This document shows, one piece after another, positions 1 through 5,675 of a stretch of DNA of 6,412 nucleotides; positions within the stretch are counted from its first letter, which is position 1; every line of letters begins with the position of its first letter. Under the pieces are notes generated by a model. The model was not told the DNA's origin. It did not search any database and saw nothing but the letters and a program-made list of their open reading frames with translations. The DNA comes from Phycisphaerae bacterium (GTDB lineage: Bacteria > Planctomycetota > Phycisphaerae > UBA1845 > UTPLA1), in contig JAFGQA010000474.1 of the NCBI GenBank assembly GCA_016935885.1, positions 1 through 6,412 of the forward strand. Direction: 5' to 3'. The translations under genes were made by a program, and so were the position numbers.

Positions 1-15
1 CACGCTTGCCTGTGA

Positions 16-70
16 CTGTGGCACGGGCGCCAAAGCCCGTGAATCCACCGCCGAGACGGCGGTGCCACAG
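16..70. repeat. Head-to-head pair of GTGGCAC-tagged hairpins downstream of argS (BIME-like)
   Basis: Hairpin one (22-41) has stem CACGGGC/GCCCGTG around GCCAAA and is preceded by GTGG on the plus strand. Hairpin two (46-64) has stem CACCGCCG/CGGCGGTG around three bases and carries the same GTGG tag on the minus strand (65-68). CTGTGG (16-21) pairs with CCACAG (65-70), so the whole can fold as a three-way junction. It lies about 65 bp past the argS stop and could block or end transcription, but there is no T-run to call it an intrinsic terminator. Confidence 0.8.
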
Positions 71-122
71 GTGCATCCAACCGTGAACTGCTCTAAACAC
101 GTGCAGGCCACGGCCTCGATAC

Positions 123-145
123 GTGCCACCGGCGCTACATCCGGT
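123..145. repeat. Possible decayed tagged hairpin across the argS stop codon
   Basis: GTGCCAC (123-129) is followed by ACCGG (128-132), which pairs with CCGGT (141-145) around eight bases that include the argS stop codon (135-137). The stem is only five pairs and its outer GTG end is changed to GTC, so it may be a degenerate copy of the hairpin family or chance. Confidence 0.25.
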
Positions 146-2321
146 CCAGTGTGGAGATTCCCAATAGGCCCAGCCCCAGCTTCAACGTCCTCGCCGTCAG
201 GTCGCAGAGCCGCAGGCGCGAAGCCTTTGTGGTCTCGTCGGGGGCCTGCAAGACGGGACAGGACTCGTAGAAGGTCATGAATCGTCCGGCTACGTCGTAC
301 AGGTACTCGCAGAGGATGTTCGGCAGCAAGGCGTCCGCGACGGCGTCGATCGTCTCGGCCAACCGCAGGATGCCCAGTGCCAAGGCACGCTCGGCCGGGT
401 GGCCCAGCGCGATGGCGGATTGCGGATCGCGGATCGCGGATTCGCCTGATTCGGCACCCTTTCGATAGATGGAGCGAATCCGGGCGTACGCATAGAGCAT
501 GTACGGGGCGGTATTGCCCGCAAGGGCCAGCATCTTGTTCCAACTGAAGACGTAGTCGGTGTTGCGGTTCTGACAGAGGTCGGCGTATTTGACAGCGGCA
601 ATGCCTACGGTCTCGGCGATGCACTTGATCTCGTCGTCGCTGAAGCCACGCCGTTTGTCCGGATCAGCTTCCGTTTCACGCACAAGCGTCTCGGCACGCT
701 GGACGGCCTCGTCGAGGAGGTCCTTGAGCTTGACATTCTCGCCCGTGCGCGTCTTCAGCATTTTGCGGTTTTCGCCGAGGACGGAGCCGAAGGCGACGTG
801 CTCGAGTCGGATTTCAGAATCGCCCTTCTTTGTCCAATCGAGTGCCCGGACCGCGGCAAACAGCATTTGAAAGTGCAGCTTCTGCGGAGCGCCCACGACG
901 TAGAGGACCCGATCCGCGCCAAGTCCTCCCCCCTTGTCTCGTAGCACCTCAGCCAACCGTTTGTCATTTAACGGGATGGGATGTCGGTCGGGGTGTGCCG
1001 TTCGGTACAGCACGCCCGCAAGATCAGTGGTGGCATAAAGGAACGCGCCGTCCAACTTCTGAATCAGCATGGGTAGCGGATCACCATCGGGACCTTTGAA
1101 GGCTGGCGTGCCGTCGGCGTTTTCCAGGAACACGCACAGTGCCCCCTGATCCTCGCGGCACACCGCGCGCAGTGCGCCGGGTAGGTCCTTTCCTTCAAAG
1201 CCGCGACCGTGAGGGAGCGGTGTCTCACGAGCTTGAGCATCCCCTGTCAACCCGTCGCAAGACTGTGGCACCGGCGTCTCGCCGGTGGTTTTCACGGTCA
1301 GGAACGGCGTTTCCGAACCGCTGTTTTCCCTTCTACCACGGGCTGCTGTGCTGCCGTTTGCTCCCTTACCGTCGCGGCTCCGGAGGGCCGCACGGAGCTC
1401 TTCGACCACGCCCGGCAGGAGCGGATTGTAGAAACTCTCACCCCGCGTGTGCGTATCATCGAGGGCGACCCCGAGTCGGTCATACAGGGCAGCGATACCA
1501 TGCCAGGATTTCGCCGTCACGTGCTTCCACGCCGTCATCTCAGGTTCGCCGCCGCTTTGTAGTTTGCCCACGGCCTGACGCGCGCGCTGGGCGAAGGCAG
1601 GGATTGACATCTTGGCATTGCCGGACCGGTAGATCGTCTCCAATTCCCCCGGATCGTCCGGCAACTCCGACCACAGGACCGAATCCTTCGTCAACTCGCG
1701 AGGCAGGAGACCCCGCTCGTACAATTCCTCCAGAATGATGCCGAACTGCGTCCCCCAGTCGCCGACATGGTTCTGCCGGATGACGTCGTGCCCCTCGAAC
1801 TCGAGCACCCGCGCGATGGTGTCGCCGATGACGGTGCTCCGGAGGTGGCCGACGTGCATCTGCTTGGCGACGTTCGGCGAGGAGTAGTCGACCACGACGG
1901 TCTCACGCTCGGCCTCGGCCACCGAGCCGATGCCAAGGCGATCCATCGCCTCGTCTTCGGCCGTCGGGATCGATTCCAGCGATGATTGCAGGAACTCCGT
2001 CCTGAGCCGCAGGTTGATGAAGCCCGGCCCGGCGATCTCGGGTGGATCGCACATCTCAGTGAATGAGCCATCTGTCCGCAGGGAAGCCGATGTGGTCTGG
2101 TCGCTCATCAACGCGTCGGCAATGTGTTGCGCGACGTCGCGCGGCTTTCGCCCAAGCTTCTTGGCCAGGCTCATCGCCACGTTGCACTGGTAGTCGCCGA
2201 ACTTGGGGTCGCCCGCCGGCTTGACCAGCGTGTCCATGCCTTCGGCGTCGTCGCCGAACGCGCCGACAAGGGCCGTCCGCACATACTCACTCAGCCGTGC
2301 CCGTATCGATTTCATCCCCAT
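135..2321 (-). CDS. argS: Arginyl-tRNA synthetase (class I), with repeat-derived in-frame inserts
   Basis: Cytoplasmic enzyme that charges tRNA-Arg with arginine using ATP. The 728-residue product has the ArgS N-terminal domain (about 6-108), the class I catalytic core with the HIGH-type signature SSPNVAKQMHVGHLRS (147-162; HVGH 156-159), the arginine-site segment LYATTDLAG (Y429, D433) and GAPQ (Q480), the KMSKS-equivalent MLKTRTGENVKL (521-532), and a DALR anticodon-binding domain (about 605-728) ending in the typical LGLLGI...RM. It is longer than the usual 550-650 residues. Between GESFYNPLLPGVV and REDQGALCVFLE there are about 82 residues where E. coli ArgS has about 10; residues about 314-375 are encoded by dispersed repeat DNA. 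Residues about 627-637 are encoded by a heptamer tandem repeat. The ATG at 2321 is taken as start, with a G-run (2336-2343) upstream; M3 is possible. fliM lies 424 bp upstream on the same strand. The identity is very secure; activity with the insert is inferred from the intact frame and motifs. Confidence 0.97.
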   Translation of the reverse strand: MGMKSIRARLSEYVRTALVGAFGDDAEGMDTLVKPAGDPKFGDYQCNVAMSLAKKLGRKPRDVAQHIADALMSDQTTSASLRTDGSFTEMCDPPEIAGPGFINLRLRTEFLQSSLESIPTAEDEAMDRLGIGSVAEAERETVVVDYSSPNVAKQMHVGHLRSTVIGDTIARVLEFEGHDVIRQNHVGDWGTQFGIILEELYERGLLPRELTKDSVLWSELPDDPGELETIYRSGNAKMSIPAFAQRARQAVGKLQSGGEPEMTAWKHVTAKSWHGIAALYDRLGVALDDTHTRGESFYNPLLPGVVEELRAALRSRDGKGANGSTAARGRRENSGSETPFLTVKTTGETPVPQSCDGLTGDAQARETPLPHGRGFEGKDLPGALRAVCREDQGALCVFLENADGTPAFKGPDGDPLPMLIQKLDGAFLYATTDLAGVLYRTAHPDRHPIPLNDKRLAEVLRDKGGGLGADRVLYVVGAPQKLHFQMLFAAVRALDWTKKGDSEIRLEHVAFGSVLGENRKMLKTRTGENVKLKDLLDEAVQRAETLVRETEADPDKRRGFSDDEIKCIAETVGIAAVKYADLCQNRNTDYVFSWNKMLALAGNTAPYMLYAYARIRSIYRKGAESGESAIRDPQSAIALGHPAERALALGILRLAETIDAVADALLPNILCEYLYDVAGRFMTFYESCPVLQAPDETTKASRLRLCDLTARTLKLGLGLLGISTLDRM
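415..442. repeat. Four tandem heptamers (GCGGATY) inside argS
   Basis: Four consecutive 7-base units, GCGGATT, GCGGATC, GCGGATC, GCGGATT, lie within the argS coding region and encode roughly ESAIRDPQSAI (627-637) just before the helices of the anticodon-binding domain (HPAERALALGILR). Seven is not a multiple of three, so gain or loss of one unit would shift the argS frame. Confidence 0.85.
1199..1379. repeat. Composite repeat block embedded in frame in argS
   Basis: The outer ends are inverted copies of AGCCGCGACNGTRAGGGAGC (1199-1218 on plus, 1360-1379 on minus; 18 of 20 match). Between them is a second repeat unit with a GTGGCAC-tagged hairpin (1265-1287, stem CACCGGCG/CGCCGGTG, loop TCT) and a 56-base flank (1284-1339) that matches 4709-4764 on the other strand at 52 of 56 positions. 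Read on the argS strand, it encodes residues about 314-375 with no stop. No target-site duplication is evident at the ends. Confidence 0.85.
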
Positions 2322-2350
2322 AGTGAACCGGTAATCCCCCCCCGGGTCAA

Positions 2351-2400
2351 AGCGCCGACCTCAGATCTGGCGGTCAGCGCCGACCTCAGATCTGGCGGTC
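2351..2400. repeat. Perfect 25-bp tandem duplication just upstream of argS
   Basis: Two identical 25-base units abut at 2375/2376, each containing CTCAGATCTGGCGG. The duplication creates a hairpin across the junction: AGATCTG (2363-2369) pairs with CAGATCT (2387-2393) and GGTC (2372-2375) with GACC (2382-2385), leaving a six-base loop. It lies 30-79 bases before the argS ATG, probably within its leader or promoter. Confidence 0.9.
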
Positions 2401-2444
2401 AGTGTCCGCGACAGTTCAGGCCCATGAGAAGCCGGTGCCAGGCC

Positions 2445-2523
2445 GGTGCCACTGGCAGCTTGCCTGCCAGTGCGTCCGTGACAGTCTGGGCAGGTGCCAC
2501 TGGCAGCTTGCCTGCCAGTGCGT
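2445..2523. repeat. Two identical tagged hairpins, 48-bp period
   Basis: A 31-base sequence occurs at 2445-2475 and 2493-2523 without mismatch. Each holds a nine-pair stem CACTGGCAG/CTGCCAGTG with loop CTTGC (2450-2472 and 2498-2520), preceded by GTGC. Same orientation; belongs to the hairpin family seen at 16-70, 1265, 2560 and 4761. Confidence 0.9.
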
Positions 2524-2559
2524 GGTGCAGTATGGCCCCATGCGACGAACGGAAGGACC

Positions 2560-2587
2560 GCACGGGCGGGCAAGCCGCCCGTGCCAC
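2560..2587 (-). repeat. Tagged hairpin, inverted relative to the preceding pair
   Basis: Ten-pair stem GCACGGGCGG/CCGCCCGTGC (2560-2569, 2575-2584) around a five-base loop. On the minus strand it begins with GTGGCAC and has loop CTTGC, the same loop as the hairpins at 2450 and 2498, whose stem differs by paired changes. Confidence 0.85.
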
Positions 2588-2745
2588 GCATAACCGAGTG
2601 CCCCTGTGGAGCGCCACAAGTCCTCGAACGCAGCCGGAAGCGTTACCTGGCATGGAAGGTCGCCGAAGGCGCCACCCGGCACGGAACGTAGCCCGGAGTG
2701 CCGCCCAGGATGGAACACCGCTGGATGTGTCACGGCCCCAGGTGG

Positions 2746-3747
2746 TCACAGCAGCTCGTCCGGCGCGGCCCGGCGTGTGATCTGCATGGCCCGGTTGGAG
2801 CGCAGTTGGCCCACTCGGCCAGCGAATTTGTTCTGACCCTCGACCCGCAAGATGAAGTCGCGGTCGGCCAACTTCTCGAGTTTGATGATGTCTCCCGGGG
2901 CCAACGAAAGCAGGTCGCGAACCCTCATCTTCGTCTCCGCCAGATAGGCCCGCATCTCCACTTCGGCGTGGCGAAGATTCTGGGTCACGTTGCGGACCTG
3001 ATCCCGTGTGCTCGCCCCCCGCGAATACGCCAGCCAGCTTTGCGTGGCCAGCTTCCCGATCACAGGCTCGATGACGTTGAACGGAATGCAGATGCTCATC
3101 GTGCCGGCCCGCGCGCCGATCTTGATCTCGAAGCCGATGACGACCACGACCTCGTTGGGCGCCACAATCTGCACGAGGTGTGGGTTGCTCTCCGTTCCGA
3201 CGATCTCGAACTTCACTTCGACCGTGTCCGACCACGCTTCGGACAGGTTGTCCAACGCCCGATCGAGGATCCTGTTCACAAGACGCATCTCGATCGACGT
3301 CAGGGGCCGCTGCGGGATGAAGATCTCCGTGTTCGTCCCGCCCAGGAGGCGGTCCACAATCGGATAGACGATCAACGGGCTGAGCTCCAGGCACATCTGG
3401 CCGTTCAACTGCGACGCGGACAGCAGATTGAAACACGTGGGGCTCGGCAGCGAATGGATGAATTCGCTGTACGTCAGTTGCTCGGTCGTGGCTACACGTG
3501 TCTCCACGATCGTCCGGAGAAAGGCAGACAAGGACGCGCCGAAGTTCCGCGCGAAGCCTTCATGGATCGATTGCAGGGCGCGCATCTGGTCCTTACTGAC
3601 TCGCTCCGGCCGCTTGAAATCGTAGATGCTGATGTCCTTGTGCGCCTCGGTACTGCCGGCCTCGGCCGACCCCGTCTCGTCTACCTCCCCCGCCGATACG
3701 GCGTTGAGCAGGGCATCAACTTCGCTTTGGTCGAGGATGTCCGCCAT
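2746..3747 (-). CDS. fliM: Flagellar motor switch protein FliM
   Basis: Component of the cytoplasmic C-ring of the flagellar motor. It binds phospho-CheY and links FliG to FliN, controlling rotation direction. The 333-residue length is normal for the family. Visible features in order: the N-terminal CheY-P-binding helix DILDQSEVDALL (3-14); an acidic, Ser/Ala-rich linker (20-37); the hallmark YDFKRPERVSKDQMRALQSI (42-61) with HEGFARNFG following; the CheC-like middle domain with LLGGTN (134-139) and FIPQRPLTSIE (143-153); and the C-terminal SpoA/FliN-like domain (about 258-327) with LSLAPGDIIKLEK and FAGRVG. The ATG at 3747 has AGGGA five bases upstream, so the start is well placed. No other flagellar gene is in the window. 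The next minus-strand gene, argS, is unrelated and the 424-bp gap full of hairpins argues against tight coupling. No truncation or frameshift is seen. Confidence 0.97.
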   Translation of the reverse strand: MADILDQSEVDALLNAVSAGEVDETGSAEAGSTEAHKDISIYDFKRPERVSKDQMRALQSIHEGFARNFGASLSAFLRTIVETRVATTEQLTYSEFIHSLPSPTCFNLLSASQLNGQMCLELSPLIVYPIVDRLLGGTNTEIFIPQRPLTSIEMRLVNRILDRALDNLSEAWSDTVEVKFEIVGTESNPHLVQIVAPNEVVVVIGFEIKIGARAGTMSICIPFNVIEPVIGKLATQSWLAYSRGASTRDQVRNVTQNLRHAEVEMRAYLAETKMRVRDLLSLAPGDIIKLEKLADRDFILRVEGQNKFAGRVGQLRSNRAMQITRRAAPDELL

Positions 3748-3981
3748 GTATCCCTACCGGACGCGCGCAAGACGCGCAATCTCTGCGCTTAACTCGCAAC
3801 GAACTCGCATCCTTATCGGACAGTCGGAGACAACCGCTTGAACCGCAACCTCCGCCAAACGGCACGCGGTCATCCGACGGACGCGACCACCCCAAGCCTC
3901 AACCGTGCGACGCACCCGGAATAATCCCATGGCAGCGAATAATCCGCGGACGCCGAACAATAGGAGTCCAGGAGCGAGACC

Positions 3982-4038
3982 ATGTGTCCGCCCAGCAGCA
4001 TTCATCACGGCGACAGAAACACGGCCACTGAGGTATAA
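3982..4038 (+). CDS. Possible 18-codon leader ORF upstream of the membrane-protein gene
   Basis: A short ORF encoding MCPPSSIHHGDRNTATEV. Its ATG has AGGAG (3970-3974) seven bases upstream, and its TAA (4036-4038) overlaps the AAGGAG (4037-4042) that serves the next gene at 4050. That arrangement would suit translational coupling or a leader peptide. There is no known family and no hydrophobic segment or run of one amino acid that would suggest attenuation. An 18-codon frame can arise by chance, so only the placement of the two ribosome binding sites supports it. Confidence 0.3.
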   Translation: MCPPSSIHHGDRNTATEV

Positions 4039-4042
4039 GGAG
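4037..4042 (+). promoter_or_regulatory. Shine-Dalgarno AAGGAG for the gene at 4050
   Basis: AAGGAG lies seven bases before the ATG at 4050 and fixes that start. It overlaps the stop codon of the possible leader ORF. Confidence 0.8.
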
Positions 4043-4049
4043 ACAAGCA

Positions 4050-4685
4050 ATGTTCCATGATCCTGGCACCACCGTTGTTCGCAAGCGATTGTCATTCCCC
4101 TCCGTTCTGGTGATCAGCCTCGCCGGCATCGTCATGACGACAATCCTAAGTGCCTCCGCGATAGCGGTTTACGGCATTCGCCTTGTCGACAAGAAATCCG
4201 ATAGTGTCATCGGCCTCGTCGAACAGGCCGCCAGGCGCCTGCCGGAACTCCAGAAGGCCCTTCCGCCTGCCCTCGCCGATGCGCTCAACGACGAAAGACG
4301 TCCCGACTACATCGAGAACCTCGATGTCTCTGTCCACTTCGGCGCGGCCGACCCACGCTGTGGCTATCCCCGTGCCGTCGTCGAGGTGGAAAACAGCGGT
4401 GACGAAGTCGTTTCGCTCCTCAGCTTGCGAATCGTCGGGCTCGACGAGAACGGCGACCCCGTGTTCGAGAGGAACACCTGGGCCGCCACGCCGCTCCAGA
4501 TCGAGGACGAGTGGCGCGGCCCCCTCCTCCCGCACGAGACCCGCCGCTTCCCGGTCCATTGGTGGCGGGGCGGAAAAGCCGCCGACCTATCGTACGAAAT
4601 CACCGATATCCGCGTTTGGCAAAGCCATGAAGCAGAGCCGTCCACCGACGCCTCAACCGCCATCGAGATCGCCGACGCCGATTAG
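4050..4685 (+). CDS. One-TM membrane-anchored protein with predicted beta-sandwich ectodomain, function unknown
   Basis: Not assignable to a named function. The 211-residue product has a short basic N-terminus (RKR at 11-13), one long hydrophobic segment (about 17-43), a helical linker ending in LPELQKALPPALADALNDE (64-82), and then a domain (about 91-190) of alternating hydrophobic stretches with Asn/Asp-Gly turns: VEVENSGDEVVSLLSLRIVG, a turn, and LLPHETRRFPVHW. This pattern resembles FxLYD/DUF3426-type immunoglobulin-like folds, where a polypeptide strand, a divergent turn and a 'P-x-E-T-x-x-F' strand recur; that is inference from pattern only. The positive-inside rule puts the C-terminal domain outside the cytoplasm. 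The ATG at 4050 has AAGGAG seven bases upstream, so the start is secure. The tail (193-211) is acidic and Thr/Ser/Ala-rich. It is divergent to fliM, with a repeat beginning about 24 bp after its stop. Confidence 0.85.
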   Translation: MFHDPGTTVVRKRLSFPSVLVISLAGIVMTTILSASAIAVYGIRLVDKKSDSVIGLVEQAARRLPELQKALPPALADALNDERRPDYIENLDVSVHFGAADPRCGYPRAVVEVENSGDEVVSLLSLRIVGLDENGDPVFERNTWAATPLQIEDEWRGPLLPHETRRFPVHWWRGGKAADLSYEITDIRVWQSHEAEPSTDASTAIEIADAD

Positions 4686-4998
4686 GGCCAGTTTGGCGTA
4701 GCAACCAGGTGGTAAAAGGGAAAACAGCGGTTCGGAAACGCTGTTCCTGATCGTGAAGACCACCGGCTTTGGCGCCGGTGCCACGGTTTCGCCACGGGCT
4801 GATAGACCCGACTGCCGGAGCCGAGGTCCCTGCCGGCGGCCCCTTGACCTCGACCTGCAGCCGACCTACCCTCCTCACCCACCTGCTGGGGTCTCTGATT
4901 CGTGAATCGAATCGGCAGAGCCCGTTCTACCTCTCAGACAAGAGGACGCCGCTGCCTTGGTACGACGACGGAACACGCGACATCATGGAAGAAGGGCG
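4686..4998. other. Intergenic region with dispersed repeat and a weak promoter candidate
   Basis: 313 bp between the 4050 gene and the pseudopilin-like gene. The first part (4709-4786) is the dispersed repeat. Further on, TTGACC (4844-4849) and TACCCT (4867-4872) are 17 bases apart and could be a sigma-70-like promoter for the downstream pair, though the -10 match is poor. The small inverted pair GATTC/GAATC around 4897-4908 is probably chance. A reading frame crossing to 5002 overlaps the TTG start but shows no recognisable protein. Confidence 0.4.
4709..4786 (-). repeat. Intergenic copy of the repeat found in argS, with tagged hairpin
   Basis: 4709-4764 matches the reverse complement of 1284-1339 at 52 of 56 positions. 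It adjoins a hairpin (4761-4780, stem CACCGGC/GCCGGTG, six-base loop) tagged GTGG on the minus strand (4781-4784). Read on the plus strand in the phase used in argS, it gives ENSGSETLFLIVKTTG, against ENSGSETPFLTVKTTG in ArgS. It begins 24 bp after the stop of the 4050 gene. Confidence 0.9.
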
Positions 4999-5577
4999 TT
5001 GAAGCGCGTCGAACTGGTCCTGGTTGTGGCCGTGCTCGGCCTTGCGGCCTGGCTGGTCGTGCCCGCCCTCAGCCGAGCGAGGACCGCCGAGGCCCGGGAC
5101 GCTTGTCTCGCCAATCTGGGCCAAATCGGCAGGGCCCTCGAAAGCTACCTCAACGACAACGACCAACGCTGGCCCTACGTGGCCAAGCTTGCATCGCTCA
5201 AGCTGCACGATCCGCCGTGGCCGACGCTGCGTGTTGTCCTGACGTCCTACACCGGAGACGACACCGCCCTGTTCCATTGCCCAGCGGACAGACGAACCTT
5301 GTCGTCAGACAGCCCGTTGCGAGGCAAGTTCTCGGCCACGACGACCTGGTTCGAGACCGAAGGCACCAGCTACGAATGGCAGTTCGGGGACGCCTATGGC
5401 GGCCACAGAGTGGGCGAGGAGTCCCTGTCTCAAGCCGATGGCTTCGGCCTCGGCCGGCCGGACCAGCCGTTGCTGCGAGACTTCGGGCTCTTTCACGAGG
5501 GCGATGGCGGTGGCACCTTCAACACCTTGAACGCGGATCTGAAGCCGCGTACAACACGAGCCGGGAGCGAGGGGTAA
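4999..5577 (+). CDS. Pseudopilin-like membrane protein of planctomycete type, lacking a prepilin leader
   Basis: From TTG 4999 the product is 192 residues: M-K-R-V-E-L then a hydrophobic helix to about residue 24 (LVLVVAVLGLAAWLVVPAL), followed by SRARTAEARDACLANLGQIGRALESY and LNDNDQRWPY. This matches the N-terminal half of planctomycete prepilin-like (DUF1559/H-X9-DG type) proteins, including Glu at mature position 5 and the 'NL-QIG-AL--Y-NDND--WP' block. FHCPADRR (92-99) and a C-terminal FGLFHEGDGGGTFNTLNAD (162-180) resemble the late region of that group, where an 'ADGHV'-like end is usual. The Gly-Phe-Thr cleavage motif is absent. Another in-frame TTG at 4957 would add MVRRRNTRHHGRRA, giving Ala at -1. 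I prefer 4999, preceded by GGAAG seven bases upstream, but the start is uncertain. It may be an inner-membrane pseudopilin relative or an anchored protein derived from one. Next gene is 98 bp downstream on the same strand. Confidence 0.8.
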   Translation: MKRVELVLVVAVLGLAAWLVVPALSRARTAEARDACLANLGQIGRALESYLNDNDQRWPYVAKLASLKLHDPPWPTLRVVLTSYTGDDTALFHCPADRRTLSSDSPLRGKFSATTTWFETEGTSYEWQFGDAYGGHRVGEESLSQADGFGLGRPDQPLLRDFGLFHEGDGGGTFNTLNADLKPRTTRAGSEG

Positions 5578-5675
5578 GCCTCGCACCGGCCGATGGCTCC
5601 GCCTTGGGCTGCCGCCCACCGGGCCCGCCCGCCTGGGTAAATCGAGGCCCCGCGGAGAATCGGAGATAACCCGTC

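Larger units (their letters stand above)
2322..2745. other. Repeat-rich fliM-argS intergenic region
   Basis: 424 bp without a credible gene. The argS-proximal part holds a G-run on the minus strand (2336-2343), a tandem duplication (2351-2400) and three tagged hairpins (2445-2587). The fliM-proximal part (2588-2745) shows no clear repeat, only a weak CGGCAC/GTGCCG inverted pair (2677-2682, 2698-2703) with a 15-base loop. Frames crossing it lack recognisable domains. No convincing -35/-10 pair for argS was found. Confidence 0.7.
3748..4049. promoter_or_regulatory. Divergent fliM / 4050-gene intergenic region with short repeats
   Basis: 302 bp that must hold the promoters for fliM (leftward) and the 4050 gene (rightward). 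Seen: direct repeat AACTCGCA at 3791-3798 and 3802-3809; an 11-base palindrome GTGCG-A-CGCAC (3905-3915); direct repeat GAATAATCC at 3919-3927 and 3937-3945 (18-bp period), each containing AATAAT, which could act as a -10 element; and the possible leader ORF at 3982. No clear sigma-54 or sigma-28 flagellar promoter was recognised before fliM. Individual assignments are weak. Confidence 0.35.

Noticed and set aside
86..96. TTAGAGCAGTT on the minus strand, also at 6326-6336 on the plus strand
   Set aside because: An 11-base match is expected several times by chance in a window of this size, and the flanks do not align.
2494..2691. Plus-strand frame with a CPCGAPQ...RYLAWKVA stretch, as a possible transposase remnant
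   Set aside because: The similarity is only impressionistic, the frame starts in a hairpin repeat, and no catalytic motif or inverted terminal repeat supports it.
2399..3436. Long minus-strand frame of 345 codons overlapping fliM
   Set aside because: It is a shadow of fliM in another frame, rich in Arg/Gly/Pro, and continues into repeat DNA; GC-rich sequence commonly gives such frames.
2698..3792. Plus-strand frame of 364 codons antisense to fliM
   Set aside because: It mirrors fliM codon structure on the opposite strand, with no recognisable domain; FliM on the minus strand is unambiguous.
3754..4095. Minus-strand 113-codon frame ending six bases before the fliM start
   Set aside because: Its position would suit an upstream operon gene, but it is rich in Arg, Cys and Trp, matches no family I recognise, crosses the start and ribosome binding site of the plus-strand gene at 4050, and its last in-frame ATG (18 codons from the end) lacks a spaced Shine-Dalgarno.
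4902..5669. Plus-strand frame of 255 codons overlapping the pseudopilin-like gene
   Set aside because: Arg/Pro/Gly-rich with no hydrophobic helix or motif; the pseudopilin-like frame has the conserved N-terminal pattern.
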